From contig NZ_JAAOEN010000001.1 of assembly GCF_011320225.1 (NCBI RefSeq), positions 539,652-603,651 of the forward strand: a stretch of DNA of 64,000 bases, read 5' to 3'. Origin of the DNA: Phytoactinopolyspora limicola (lineage in GTDB: Bacteria; Actinomycetota; Actinomycetes; Jiangellales; Jiangellaceae). The notes beneath the pieces are model-generated. The model did not search any database. It was not told the origin of the DNA and saw only the letters and a list, made by a program, of their open reading frames with translations. The translations under genes were made by a program, and so were the position numbers. This document shows, piece after piece, positions 22,971 through 30,806 of the stretch (positions are counted from its first letter, which is position 1; each line of letters opens with the position of its first letter).

Positions 22971-24278
22971 ATGGATCGTTTTCGGCGTGAACTTGAGAGT
23001 TTTCTGGATCAGCCGCTAGGAGATGTTGATGCCAGTCTGGCTGTCGCGGCTGCTCGGCGGCGCCGCACCCGTCGAGTGGCAGCCGTTGTTGGTGCCGCCG
23101 CGGTGTTGGTGGTCGGTGGGGTGGCGGTGACCGCCGCTGTGGCCGGTTTTGGTGGAGACGCGCCTTCGGATGATCCCAGGCCTGCCGGCTCCGAAGAGCC
23201 GTTGCCGGTGCCGACGCAGACCGAACGGGGCGCGCCCCTCAGCGTGACGGACTGGCTGCCTGAGGAGCCCATGCGGGGTACACCGCCGGAGGTGGGCACG
23301 TTGATCTACCGGACGTGTGTCGATGATGCCTGCGTCGTCACTCTGCTCACTCCGGACGGGGCGGAGTATCCGCTGGCCGAGATCAACCCGGACCTGGTGG
23401 CGAAGATTGAGAAGTACGGGCTTGACGGGGCGGCCCTCTCCCACGACGGCAAGCAGATGGGTATTCGGCTGGACGAGGGGTTCGAGGTGTTCAGGATCGG
23501 GTACGACGACTTCCTTAGTACATGGCCGCGTGGTCCAGCCGGATCCCGGTGGGAGGTTATCGGCTGGGGTGTTGGATCAGCGCAGTTGTGTCTCGCCCAG
23601 ACCGTTGACGGGCAGGCGACGGCGTTAAGTCTCAATCTAGTCATCCATGAGCTTGAGGATGACGCCGGCCTGCCACCGATTCCTGTGGGGTCGGAATCCG
23701 CCGGGTGCGGGGCGCTCGCTGAGCCGATCGATACGGCTGTTGCACCAGAGAAGCGGCAGCGCATCACTGAGCCGCTCGACGCTACTCGGGTGGCTGTCAA
23801 CGAATGGATCGACGACGTGCCGGCGGGGACGGTAGTCGACTGGGGGGATTACGATTGGGAAACCACCGGGGCTCTGCGTGATGGTGAGACGCTCGCCGGT
23901 CCGCGCGGGGTGCACGAGGGCATCTGGTATCCGGGTTCCCAGGTCGGCGGCGATTACCACGGGCAGCGGGGTTTCAAGGTGTTTACCCCGAATGGCGACG
24001 AGCTGAGAATGACCGGGGTCATCGTGCGTGGCTACCACGTAGGGCCGGAGTACACGCGGTTTGATCTTCCGGAGCCGACGCCAGAGGAGACGTGGGAGTA
24101 CCTGGCCCTGATTCACGACGGGGTTGCCGTGTCTAGAAAGTCCACCGTCGACGACGCGACAGACGTGTTCGTCCTGCCCGCTGACGGCGGCGATCCTCGG
24201 CTGCTGCACACGCTGCCCTTTGACGCGGAGGTCATCATGCCCGGCGCCGTGGTGGCGGTGGGCGCACATGGACACTGA
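22971..24278 (+). CDS. Membrane protein, presumed anti-sigma or signal protein
   Basis: 435 residues: a 35-residue cytoplasmic N-terminus ending in RRRRTRR, one membrane helix (VAAVVGAAAVLVVGGVAVTAAVAGF), then a large extracytoplasmic region with beta-propeller-like repeats (LDGAALSHDGKQMGIRLDEGFEVFRI, DVFVLPADGGDPRLLHTLP). It overlaps the SigE-type sigma gene by 11 bases, so the two are co-translated. The topology suits an anti-sigma or stress-sensing partner, but the N-terminus has no zinc-binding HxxxCxxC motif. Gene order (membrane protein first) is the reverse of the usual sigma/anti-sigma order. Confidence 0.72.
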   Translation: MDRFRRELESFLDQPLGDVDASLAVAAARRRRTRRVAAVVGAAAVLVVGGVAVTAAVAGFGGDAPSDDPRPAGSEEPLPVPTQTERGAPLSVTDWLPEEPMRGTPPEVGTLIYRTCVDDACVVTLLTPDGAEYPLAEINPDLVAKIEKYGLDGAALSHDGKQMGIRLDEGFEVFRIGYDDFLSTWPRGPAGSRWEVIGWGVGSAQLCLAQTVDGQATALSLNLVIHELEDDAGLPPIPVGSESAGCGALAEPIDTAVAPEKRQRITEPLDATRVAVNEWIDDVPAGTVVDWGDYDWETTGALRDGETLAGPRGVHEGIWYPGSQVGGDYHGQRGFKVFTPNGDELRMTGVIVRGYHVGPEYTRFDLPEPTPEETWEYLALIHDGVAVSRKSTVDDATDVFVLPADGGDPRLLHTLPFDAEVIMPGAVVAVGAHGH

Positions 24279-24789
24279 CGGATTCACCGAGTTCGTGGCC
24301 AACCGCGGGCCAGCCTTGTTGCGGATGGCGCTGGCCCTGACCGCGGATCGCGCGTTGGCCGAAGATCTGGTTCAGGAAGCACTGACCCGCGCCGTGGGCC
24401 GTTGGGGAAAGCTGGTCCGCGACGGCGATCCGGAGAGATACATCCGGGCGATCATGCTCAACGAGACCCGATCGCAGTGGCGCCGCCGCGTTCGGCGGCA
24501 AGAGGTAGTCACCGACGACGTACCGGAATTAGCCGCGACCGACACCACCGACTACGACGTCGTCCATCGAATCGACATGGCGAACGTCCTTAAACACCTA
24601 TCACCGCGCCAGCGCGCAATCATCTACCTGCGCTACTACGAAGACATCTCCGTGGCCGAAACGGCGACCCTGATGAATTGCTCACCCGGGACGGTTAAGC
24701 GGCAATCGTTCGACGCACTGAAGCGGATCCGCCGTCTGGCGCCCGAGCTGATACCCGACAACGAAGTGACCGAGCGAGAAGCCACATAG
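24268..24789 (+). CDS. SigE-family ECF RNA polymerase sigma factor
   Basis: 173 residues. Region 2 (FTEFVANRGPALLRMALALTADRALAEDLVQEALTRAVGRWGKL) and region 4 (LKHLSPRQRAIIYLRYYEDISVAETATLMNCSPGTVKRQSFDALKRIR) are clear; this is the SigE-like actinobacterial ECF type (SANT/ECF56-like). It guides RNA polymerase to a small regulon that probably includes its own operon. The start is ATG 24268 inside the end of the preceding membrane-protein gene. Confidence 0.92.
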   Translation: MDTDGFTEFVANRGPALLRMALALTADRALAEDLVQEALTRAVGRWGKLVRDGDPERYIRAIMLNETRSQWRRRVRRQEVVTDDVPELAATDTTDYDVVHRIDMANVLKHLSPRQRAIIYLRYYEDISVAETATLMNCSPGTVKRQSFDALKRIRRLAPELIPDNEVTEREAT

Positions 24790-24880
24790 CCACCCTGCGT
24801 TCTGGGGCGAGTGGCCGACGAGGATCGAGCCCCTGATCCGGCCGCCGAGTGGAATTGAGGTTCGTCCACCTCCGGCGGCT

Positions 24881-25306
24881 TCAGCCGCCTAGGCCGGACC
24901 GTGCGATGACGTTGGTGATGGTGATGTGAACTGCGGTGAAGCCTTCCTGCACGAATGCTTCGGCGAGATCCTGTGCGGGCTGCGCGGGGTAGTAACGGGC
25001 CGCGATGCCTGCCGCGACATGGGTGACCTGGGCCGGATCGGTAGAGGTTCGTGCGTGTCCTTCGATGGTGACGAAACTGTACGGTTGCTGTTCATCGCTG
25101 ACGCAGACCGCGATGCGCCGGTTGTCGGCTAGTAGTTTGCCTTTGACGCTCCCGGGCGATAGGGCAAAGGCCAGTTCATCGTCGTCGAGGATGAAGCAGA
25201 CCGGGGTGACGTGGGGACTCCCGTCGGCGCGGGTGAGGGCAACGTGGGCAAGTCTTGTGTCCGCCGTAAGGAAGGACCGCCACTCCTTGTCGGTCATTGC
25301 TGTCAT
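24881..25306 (-). CDS. PPOX-class F420-dependent oxidoreductase
   Basis: 141 residues of the split-barrel flavin/F420-binding fold: MTDKEWRSFLTADTRLAHVALTRADGSPHVTPVCFILDDDELAFALSPGSVKGKLLADNRRIAVCVSDE. Residues RADGSPHVTPV and the KGK-LL-NR segment are typical of the F420/FMN-binding PPOX group. The ATG at 25306 is supported by AAAGGAA upstream; the 74-codon extension upstream is not family-like. The substrate is unknown. It is followed on the same strand by nothing close and preceded by a second PPOX gene at 25378. Confidence 0.87.
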   Translation of the reverse strand: MTAMTDKEWRSFLTADTRLAHVALTRADGSPHVTPVCFILDDDELAFALSPGSVKGKLLADNRRIAVCVSDEQQPYSFVTIEGHARTSTDPAQVTHVAAGIAARYYPAQPAQDLAEAFVQEGFTAVHITITNVIARSGLGG

Positions 25307-25377
25307 TGGGGTATTCCTTTCATTCGTTTCTCGCCCGATAACTAGAACTCGTGCCCGCGGACGTCCGGCCGGTGACA

Positions 25378-25923
25378 CTAGAAGCGCCAGCGGGTGGCGC
25401 TGAACCCGGCTTCCTTGCCGAACGCGAATACCCGCGCCGGCTCGACCCCGTAGACGTGCCGAGGATCGTTGAGGCCGGTGTCGCCCGGATCGTAGAACTC
25501 GCCGCCTCGGACGAACGGAGACCACCACGGATACTTGGCCGGAAACAGGTCCGCGACTTCTCGCAATCGGGCCGCGTTCCGTACGAGCTCGGCGGTGCCT
25601 TCGAGAACCAGGTCGACATCATGGCCGGGCACCGTGACCACGCAACCGTTGTTCCGCGCGACGTTGCGGGCTTTGCGGGAATGCCGGAACGTGGCGAAAT
25701 AGACTGCTCCCTCGAGCCACACAGCCAGCACCGGGACGACATGAGGCCGTCCATCCGGGCCGGTTGTGGCCAGCAGGAAGTCGCCCGCCTCGGCGACCCG
25801 AGTCTGGACGTCCGTCCAGCTCAGGGAGGTCAGGGGGGCGCCGCGCGGGCTCGACAGCTGCTCGGGAGTGGGCTCCGGTGCGCCTGCCGCGGTGTCCGCT
25901 TCGACTGTGCCGTCCGTCGTCAT
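25378..25923 (-). CDS. PPOX-class FMN/F420-binding protein
   Basis: 181 residues. Typical split-barrel core: LSWTDVQTRVAEAGDFLLATTGPDGRPHVVPVLAVWLEGAVYFATFRHSRKARNVARNNGCVVTVPGHDVDLVLEGTAEL, then WWSPFVRGGEFYDP. The pattern DGRPHVVPV...KARNVARNN is shared by pyridoxamine oxidase-like F420 enzymes. Start placed at ATG 25923; an in-frame start at 25995 would run over the inverted repeat that probably controls the gene. It is distinct in sequence from the PPOX protein at 24881. Confidence 0.85.
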   Translation of the reverse strand: MTTDGTVEADTAAGAPEPTPEQLSSPRGAPLTSLSWTDVQTRVAEAGDFLLATTGPDGRPHVVPVLAVWLEGAVYFATFRHSRKARNVARNNGCVVTVPGHDVDLVLEGTAELVRNAARLREVADLFPAKYPWWSPFVRGGEFYDPGDTGLNDPRHVYGVEPARVFAFGKEAGFSATRWRF

Positions 25924-25957
25924 GTCGACCACGCTATGTTCGTCTCCCAATAAGTAA

Positions 25958-25988
25958 AAGCGATTGTTTTCGATGATTGTGATCGCTT
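25958..25988. promoter_or_regulatory. Inverted repeat in the PPOX promoter
   Basis: AAGCGAT (25958-25964) and ATCGCTT (25982-25988) form a perfect 7-bp inverted repeat with a 17-bp spacer upstream of the PPOX gene. The core AAAAGCGAT also appears in the promoter between the hydrolase operon and the LysR gene (28499-28507), so the same regulator might act here. Confidence 0.4.
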
Positions 25989-26061
25989 CAGTCAATATTC
26001 AGGGTGGTGGATGCAGGAGTGGGCCTCGATCGCGTCGTCGTCTCCTGGTTTTGAATGGGCC

Positions 26062-26829
26062 TCATTGACCGGAGGCCCGATGGGCGGTGACGAGCCAGGC
26101 GCACGAGTCGAACCACACCCCGTCACTGGTCTGGTGGTCCCGTAGTTGCGCCTCAAGCCGTTGAAGGGTGCGATCTCGCGCGGCCGGAGCGTCGGGGAGC
26201 ATCGCTGTGACCGCGGGCAGTGCGAGCAGGTTGTCGCGCGCGGCGACGACGTCCGGGCCGTAGTAGATCGCCTCGTGGAGAGCGATCAGGTTGACGTTGG
26301 TGAAACCCGCCGCGGTCAGAACGGCCTGGATGGTGTCGGGATGGCCGAGAGAGAAGGCGTCCGGTCCGCCGATCGGCGCCGACCCGCCGGGGGTCAGCGC
26401 GGCCCGGATCGCGGTAGCCCATTCCTGGCGTTCGGCGGGCTGCCAGACCAGTTGAACGAGCGGCGCACCGGGACGTAGTGAGCGGGCGATGTTCGTGAAC
26501 GCGGCCGTCGGGTCGGTGAAGAACATCGTCCCGAACCGGCTGATCGCCAGGGTGAACCGTCCAGGCGGCAGCCAATGCGATTCGGCATCGCCACACTCGA
26601 AGGCCACGTTGGTGAGACCTTCGTCCGTGCTGAGCCGCCGTGCGCGCGCCACCATGGCGGTGGAGACGTCGACGCCGATGACGTCCCCGGCGTAGGCGGC
26701 CCGGGCCGCCGCGCGGGTGGTCTGCCCGGTGCCGCAGCCGACGTCGAGAACCCGCGCATCGGGTTTGATGTCGACAGCGCCCATCAGGCGGGCGTGGTAG
26801 CGCACCAGCTCGGCGTCGTAGTCGAACAC
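26062..26829 (-). CDS. Class I SAM-dependent methyltransferase
   Basis: About 255 residues. Motif I VLDVGCGTGQTTR, acidic end of strand 2 GVDVSTAMV, motif II GDAESHWLPPGRFTLAISRFGTMFF and a C-terminal helical cap place it in the UbiE/COQ5-like class I family. The acceptor substrate is unknown. I choose the GTG at 26829 because GGAGG lies eight bases before it; it begins one base after the stop of the LLM oxidoreductase gene, so the two are one operon. A GTG at 26838 is the alternative. Confidence 0.9.
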   Translation of the reverse strand: MFDYDAELVRYHARLMGAVDIKPDARVLDVGCGTGQTTRAAARAAYAGDVIGVDVSTAMVARARRLSTDEGLTNVAFECGDAESHWLPPGRFTLAISRFGTMFFTDPTAAFTNIARSLRPGAPLVQLVWQPAERQEWATAIRAALTPGGSAPIGGPDAFSLGHPDTIQAVLTAAGFTNVNLIALHEAIYYGPDVVAARDNLLALPAVTAMLPDAPAARDRTLQRLEAQLRDHQTSDGVWFDSCAWLVTAHRASGQ

Positions 26830-26830
26830 G

Positions 26831-27658
26831 TCACACACCTCCGGGGTCGGCCGGGCCGTCGCGAAGCAGACCACGCACGGCGTCGAGACTGGCTTCGGGG
26901 TCAACTTCCGGGAGCCACCAGGTGGCTCCCGCTTTCTGGTACGGCTCGGGATCCGTGCCGGGGCTCAGGCCGACGACGAGGTCGTATCCGTCGAGCCCGC
27001 CGCGCAGGTCGGTGAGCATGGCGGTGATCTCGGCTACCTGATCCGGGTGCTCGAGGTTGGCGGGGAAGAACCCGTCGAGCCTGGCGGCCCGGAGGATCGG
27101 CTTGGTATGTCCGGGCATTCCGGCGGCCCAGATGGGGACGCCGGGTCGTTGCACCGGTCGGGGCAGGAACCGGATGTTGTCGATGGTGTAGTGCTCGCCG
27201 TGGTGGCGGACCGGCTCCCCGGACCAGGCGCCGGCCAGGACGGTCAACGCTTCGTCGAGCATCCGGCCTCGGCGGCGGCCGTTGAGTTCCTCGGCGGTCT
27301 TCGACATCTCGGCTGCGAACCGGTCGCTGCCGATGCCGACCCCGAGGGTGAGACGCCCGCCGCTGAGCCGGTCCAGGGTCGCGGTCTCGCGGGCGACCTT
27401 CGCCGGTCGGCGCCGAGGAAGTGGCGTGACCATCGGACCCAACCGAAGCCGCTGCGTGGCGGTCGCCACCGCGGCCAGCCCGATCCATGGGTCGGCGATC
27501 TGCCGGATCGGCTCCCGCCAGCACATCTGGTCCCAGACGAACAGTCCGTCCCAGCCGGCCGCCTCGGCATCCGCGGCCAGCCGCGCAAGCACGAGCGGAT
27601 CGGCGAGGTCGCCGAACAGCGGCAGCCACAACGCTGAGCGCAGGCGGGATGTCGTCAT
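26831..27658 (-). CDS. LLM-class F420-dependent oxidoreductase
   Basis: 275 residues, bacterial luciferase-like TIM barrel: ALWLPLFGDLADPLVLARLAADAEAAGWDGLFVWDQM at the start, RLRLGPMVTPLPRRRPAKVARETATLDRLSGGRLTLGVGIGSD in the middle and GVPIWAAGMPGHTKPILRAARLDGFF later. These enzymes use reduced F420 (or flavin) for hydride transfer. Middle gene of a three-gene operon (hydrolase, LLM, methyltransferase): ATGA overlap upstream, one-base gap downstream. Confidence 0.92.
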   Translation of the reverse strand: MTTSRLRSALWLPLFGDLADPLVLARLAADAEAAGWDGLFVWDQMCWREPIRQIADPWIGLAAVATATQRLRLGPMVTPLPRRRPAKVARETATLDRLSGGRLTLGVGIGSDRFAAEMSKTAEELNGRRRGRMLDEALTVLAGAWSGEPVRHHGEHYTIDNIRFLPRPVQRPGVPIWAAGMPGHTKPILRAARLDGFFPANLEHPDQVAEITAMLTDLRGGLDGYDLVVGLSPGTDPEPYQKAGATWWLPEVDPEASLDAVRGLLRDGPADPGGV

Positions 27659-28353
27659 GTGGTCACGCCTGGCTCGAGGGTGTATCTGTCCAGCCAGTCC
27701 GCCAGCTCACCGGGCCGGCTGAGCACGACGCAGTGACCGCCGGCGATCTCGTCGGGCACGATCCCCAACCGCGCCGGCACCAGGCGGCGGAAGAACTCGG
27801 GCGGGAAGAAGCGGTCTTCACGGCAGAGCAGGAACCGCGTTGGTACGTCCGGCCATGCCTCCAGCGGCCAGGCAGCGGCCATCGCGGCAGCGGAAGGATG
27901 CGCACGCTCGCGACGCAGCGCCTCGTCGGCCAGCTCTCGGGGTACGTCGTTGTAGAAGCTGACGTATGGGTCGGCGTTCCCGGTCAACCCTCCATCGCGT
28001 TCGGCCTGCTCTGTCACCGCGCTGCTGTAGCTCGTGTTCTCCCACCACGCATCCGGCGGCTCACCGGGCGACGGCACCATACCTGCCAGCAGCACCAGCA
28101 TGTCGACAGGTAGCCGGTCGGCGACGAGCGGGGCGGTGAACGCGCCGAAGGAGTGCCCTACGACGACCAGGTCTCGTTTTCCCCGGACCGCCTCGACGAC
28201 GACGTCGACATAGTCATCGAGCGTCGCGGAGTCGTCATCGGCGGGAAGGTCGGGGGCGACCACGTCGTGTCCGCGCGCGCGAAGCTCCGGTTCCACGAGG
28301 TGCCAGGCCCAGGCGCTGTCTCCGGCGCCGTGGATCAACACAAAGGTGCTCAT
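27655..28353 (-). CDS. Alpha/beta hydrolase (EstC-like)
   Basis: 232 residues with FVLIHGAGDSAWAW (oxyanion region), the nucleophile elbow GHSFG with Ser 68, and EIAGGHCVVLSRP carrying the catalytic His. Proteins of this short type include plant hydroxynitrile-lyase/esterase-like enzymes. It is the first gene of the operon with the LLM oxidoreductase and methyltransferase, and it is divergent from the LysR gene, which probably controls it. Confidence 0.92.
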   Translation of the reverse strand: MSTFVLIHGAGDSAWAWHLVEPELRARGHDVVAPDLPADDDSATLDDYVDVVVEAVRGKRDLVVVGHSFGAFTAPLVADRLPVDMLVLLAGMVPSPGEPPDAWWENTSYSSAVTEQAERDGGLTGNADPYVSFYNDVPRELADEALRRERAHPSAAAMAAAWPLEAWPDVPTRFLLCREDRFFPPEFFRRLVPARLGIVPDEIAGGHCVVLSRPGELADWLDRYTLEPGVTT

Positions 28354-28491
28354 GGTGGATCGTTCCTTTCAGCGGCTCATCGGCGGTCTTCGGAGCGCGT
28401 GGCGGCCGCGATGGCTGGCTCCGCGGTGGGGCGATCGACGACGGTGGTGGTCGTGTTCGCGGTTATGGCACTGACTCTAGGAGCGATCGAA

Positions 28492-28508
28492 TATCGTGAA
28501 AAGCGATA
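28492..28508. promoter_or_regulatory. Candidate LysR-type binding site
   Basis: TATCG-TGAAAAG-CGATA, a 17-bp interrupted palindrome in the 208-bp divergent region between the hydrolase operon and the LysR gene, 54 bp before the LysR start. Its size fits the recognition half of a LysR-type control region. Confidence 0.5.
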
Positions 28509-28561
28509 ATTTCCAATCGAGTTGATCGCTGATAGAAATCGTCTGGTGTACACTCGGACAT

Positions 28562-29461
28562 ATGGTCGACGTCGAGCTGCGGCACTTGGCCGCGATGGCC
28601 GCCGTGGTCGACGAGGGCTCGTTCGGCCGGGCGGCGATCCGGCTCGGCTACACCCAGTCGACCGTGAGCCAACAGATCGCCACGTTGGAGAAGGCCGTCG
28701 GTGGCCCGGTGTTCGATCGGCCCGGTGGGCCGAAGGCGGTGCGGATCACTCCGCTCGGTTTGGTCGTGCTTGACCAGGGACGCGAGCTGCTGTCACGGGC
28801 GGCGACCCTCGCCGACGCGGTGGACCGCTTCCATGCCGGTGACGGCCGGATCGACATCGGCATCTTTCAGAGTATGTCCAACGTAATCTTGCCGACCCTC
28901 GTGCGCCGTCTGCGCGACGAGCGTCCACGATGCGACATCAGACTGACCGAGGAGGTGCCTGGCCAGTTACCCGCGATCCGCGACCTCGACCTGCTGTTCT
29001 ACGACGGCGTCCTCGAGGGCGAGGTCGAGCACCTCAAGCTGTTCGACGACCCCTACGTGCTGGTGGCCCGCCCGGGTGGTTTCCCCGACGGTCCGGTCCG
29101 GATAGAACAGCTCGACGACGAACCGTTGGTCGCCTACCCGCTCGCCTGCGACCAGCCCCGTATGGAGCAGGCGCTGGCGGATGGCGGCGCGCACCCGCGG
29201 GTTGTGTTCCGAAGCGGCGGCGACGACACCCTCTTGTCGATGGTGCGGGCCGGGATGGGATCGGCGGTGCTGCCCTCACTCGTCGTCCACGCCGCAGACG
29301 TCAAACACGACGAACGGCTCCGTGTCCACGACCTGCTGCCAAAGCTCCCGCCCCGCGAGATCTACCTGCACTGGCGCGCCGGACGTACCCATTCCCCGAT
29401 CACGGCGCGCACGATCGAGATCGCCATCGACGCGGTGACGGAGCTGTCCGAGCAACTCTGA
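28562..29461 (+). CDS. LysR-family transcriptional regulator
   Basis: 299 residues. N-terminal winged helix DVELRHLAAMAAVVDEGSFGRAAIRLGYTQSTVSQQIATLEKAVGGPVFDRPGGPKAVRITPLG, then a linker helix and two-lobed effector domain (IDIGIFQSMSNVILPTLV...GDDTLLSMVRAGMGSAVLPSLVV). It likely activates the divergent hydrolase-LLM-methyltransferase operon in response to a small molecule, and it may also act on the PPOX promoter at 25.9 kb, which shares a motif. Confidence 0.93.
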   Translation: MVDVELRHLAAMAAVVDEGSFGRAAIRLGYTQSTVSQQIATLEKAVGGPVFDRPGGPKAVRITPLGLVVLDQGRELLSRAATLADAVDRFHAGDGRIDIGIFQSMSNVILPTLVRRLRDERPRCDIRLTEEVPGQLPAIRDLDLLFYDGVLEGEVEHLKLFDDPYVLVARPGGFPDGPVRIEQLDDEPLVAYPLACDQPRMEQALADGGAHPRVVFRSGGDDTLLSMVRAGMGSAVLPSLVVHAADVKHDERLRVHDLLPKLPPREIYLHWRAGRTHSPITARTIEIAIDAVTELSEQL

Positions 29462-29501
29462 GTTCGGCCGGCGTCGTCCGACGCCCCATTCCGCGCGGCC
29501 A

Positions 29502-29804
29502 CTAAACGTCGGTGAGTTCGACGGTGACGGTCACGATGTCGCCCACGTCGATGGACTCGGCCGCGCGGACCGAACGTTTGATGGGTAGTACGTAGCAGTT
29601 GTTCTTGCTGTCGGGAAAGATCGACGTCGACCACGTGGTGCCACCCACCGTGACCTGCACTCGCCGGGAGCCGAAACCACGGTGCAGGCCGGCCGTCATC
29701 TGCCGGACGTCTTCGGACTCATCGATCGGCAGGCTGACGAACGTCCAGCTTTCGTCGCGGCGAGCATCCCACTCCCATAACTCCGCATCGAACACGATGA
29801 CCAC
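29502..29804 (-). CDS. DUF1905 family protein
   Basis: 100 residues starting at GTG 29804. The beta-barrel DUF1905 pattern is present: FDAELWEWDARRDESWTFVSLPIDESEDVRQM, then GFGSRRVQVTVGGTTWSTSIFPDSKNNCYVLPIKRSVR and DVGDIVTVTVEL. The conserved WxFVxLP...GFGxxxVxVxIGxxxWxTSxFP signature makes the family call safe. The function is unknown. Confidence 0.9.
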   Translation of the reverse strand: MVIVFDAELWEWDARRDESWTFVSLPIDESEDVRQMTAGLHRGFGSRRVQVTVGGTTWSTSIFPDSKNNCYVLPIKRSVRAAESIDVGDIVTVTVELTDV

Positions 29805-29876
29805 AACCTGAGCATCGCATAGGCGACGGACAGAGTCGCTCAGCCGTGGTCACCAGGTTCCGCCCCGGCCAGCCGT

Positions 29877-30800
29877 TCAGCCGTTGTCGCGCGACCGGCG
29901 AGCTGTCCGCAGCAGGGTGGCCAGCTCGCCGACCTCACCGAGGTGTTGGAGCTTGTCGGGGTTGGCGATGGAATGAATCGCCTGGATCCGACCGTCGGCG
30001 ATATCGAGCACCATCACCCCGAACAGCTTGCCGTGCTCGTCGACCGCGAATCCTCCGGATTGGCCGTTGATCTCGGTCAACTGGATGTGTACACCCATGC
30101 CGACCAGCGTGGGGATCCCTCCGGACAACGCTCGCGCCACCCGGGTGCGACCGTTGACCGGCCGCCGTTGTGCTGGGACCTTGCCGCCGCCGTCGGCATG
30201 GAGCGCCACGTCCTGCGCCAGCAGCTCTTCCAGGGCCGGCAGGTCGCCCTGCTGGGCGGCGGCGAAGAAGCGTTGCGCCAGCTCGTCGCGCTGTCGACGC
30301 GTGGCGTACTGGCGGGGCCGGCGCTCCCGCACGTGGGTACGCGCCCGGGCCACCAGGTGTCGGGTGCTGTCCACCGTGGTGCCGATGAACTCGGCGACCT
30401 CGGCGTACGAATACTCGAAGACCTCGCGGAGGAGAAAAGCGGCCCGCTGCTGGGGCGTCAAGCTCTCCAGCAACACCAGGAACGCCAGCGAGAGGGAGTC
30501 GCTGGCCTCGGCTCGCTCGGCTGGTGTTGAGGCAGTGGCCAGCGGTTCCGGGAGCCATTCTCCGACGTATCGCTCTCGTCGCGCCCGCGCCGAGCGTAGA
30601 TGGTCGATGGCCAGCCGAGTGACCAGCGTTGCGACATACGCCCGCGGCGAGTTGATCTGCTCCCCCCGTTGCGCGATCTGGTGCATCCGAAGGAACGCTT
30701 CCTGCACGACGTCTTCGGCTTCGCCGACGCTACCGAGCATCTGGTAGGCGATGGCGAACGCTCGTGGCCGTAGCTCGCTGTAAAGCTCCGAGGTAGACAT
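29877..30800 (-). CDS. SigJ-type ECF sigma factor with SnoaL domain
   Basis: 307 residues. Sigma region 2 (LRPRAFAIAYQMLGSVGEAEDVVQEAFLRMHQ) and region 4 (LESLTPQQRAAFLLREVFEYSYAEVAEFIGTTVDSTRHLVARARTHV) are followed by a C-terminal SnoaL/NTF2-like domain (FFAAAQQGDLPALEELLAQDVALHADGGGKVPA), the structure of ECF41/SigJ factors. In ECF41 the C-terminal domain modulates activity in place of an anti-sigma. It is followed on the chromosome (6 bp upstream in the operon) by an NAD-dependent epimerase gene; ECF41 genes are typically next to oxidoreductases or epimerases. Confidence 0.93.
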   Translation of the reverse strand: MSTSELYSELRPRAFAIAYQMLGSVGEAEDVVQEAFLRMHQIAQRGEQINSPRAYVATLVTRLAIDHLRSARARRERYVGEWLPEPLATASTPAERAEASDSLSLAFLVLLESLTPQQRAAFLLREVFEYSYAEVAEFIGTTVDSTRHLVARARTHVRERRPRQYATRRQRDELAQRFFAAAQQGDLPALEELLAQDVALHADGGGKVPAQRRPVNGRTRVARALSGGIPTLVGMGVHIQLTEINGQSGGFAVDEHGKLFGVMVLDIADGRIQAIHSIANPDKLQHLGEVGELATLLRTARRSRDNG

Positions 30801-30806
30801 ATCGGC

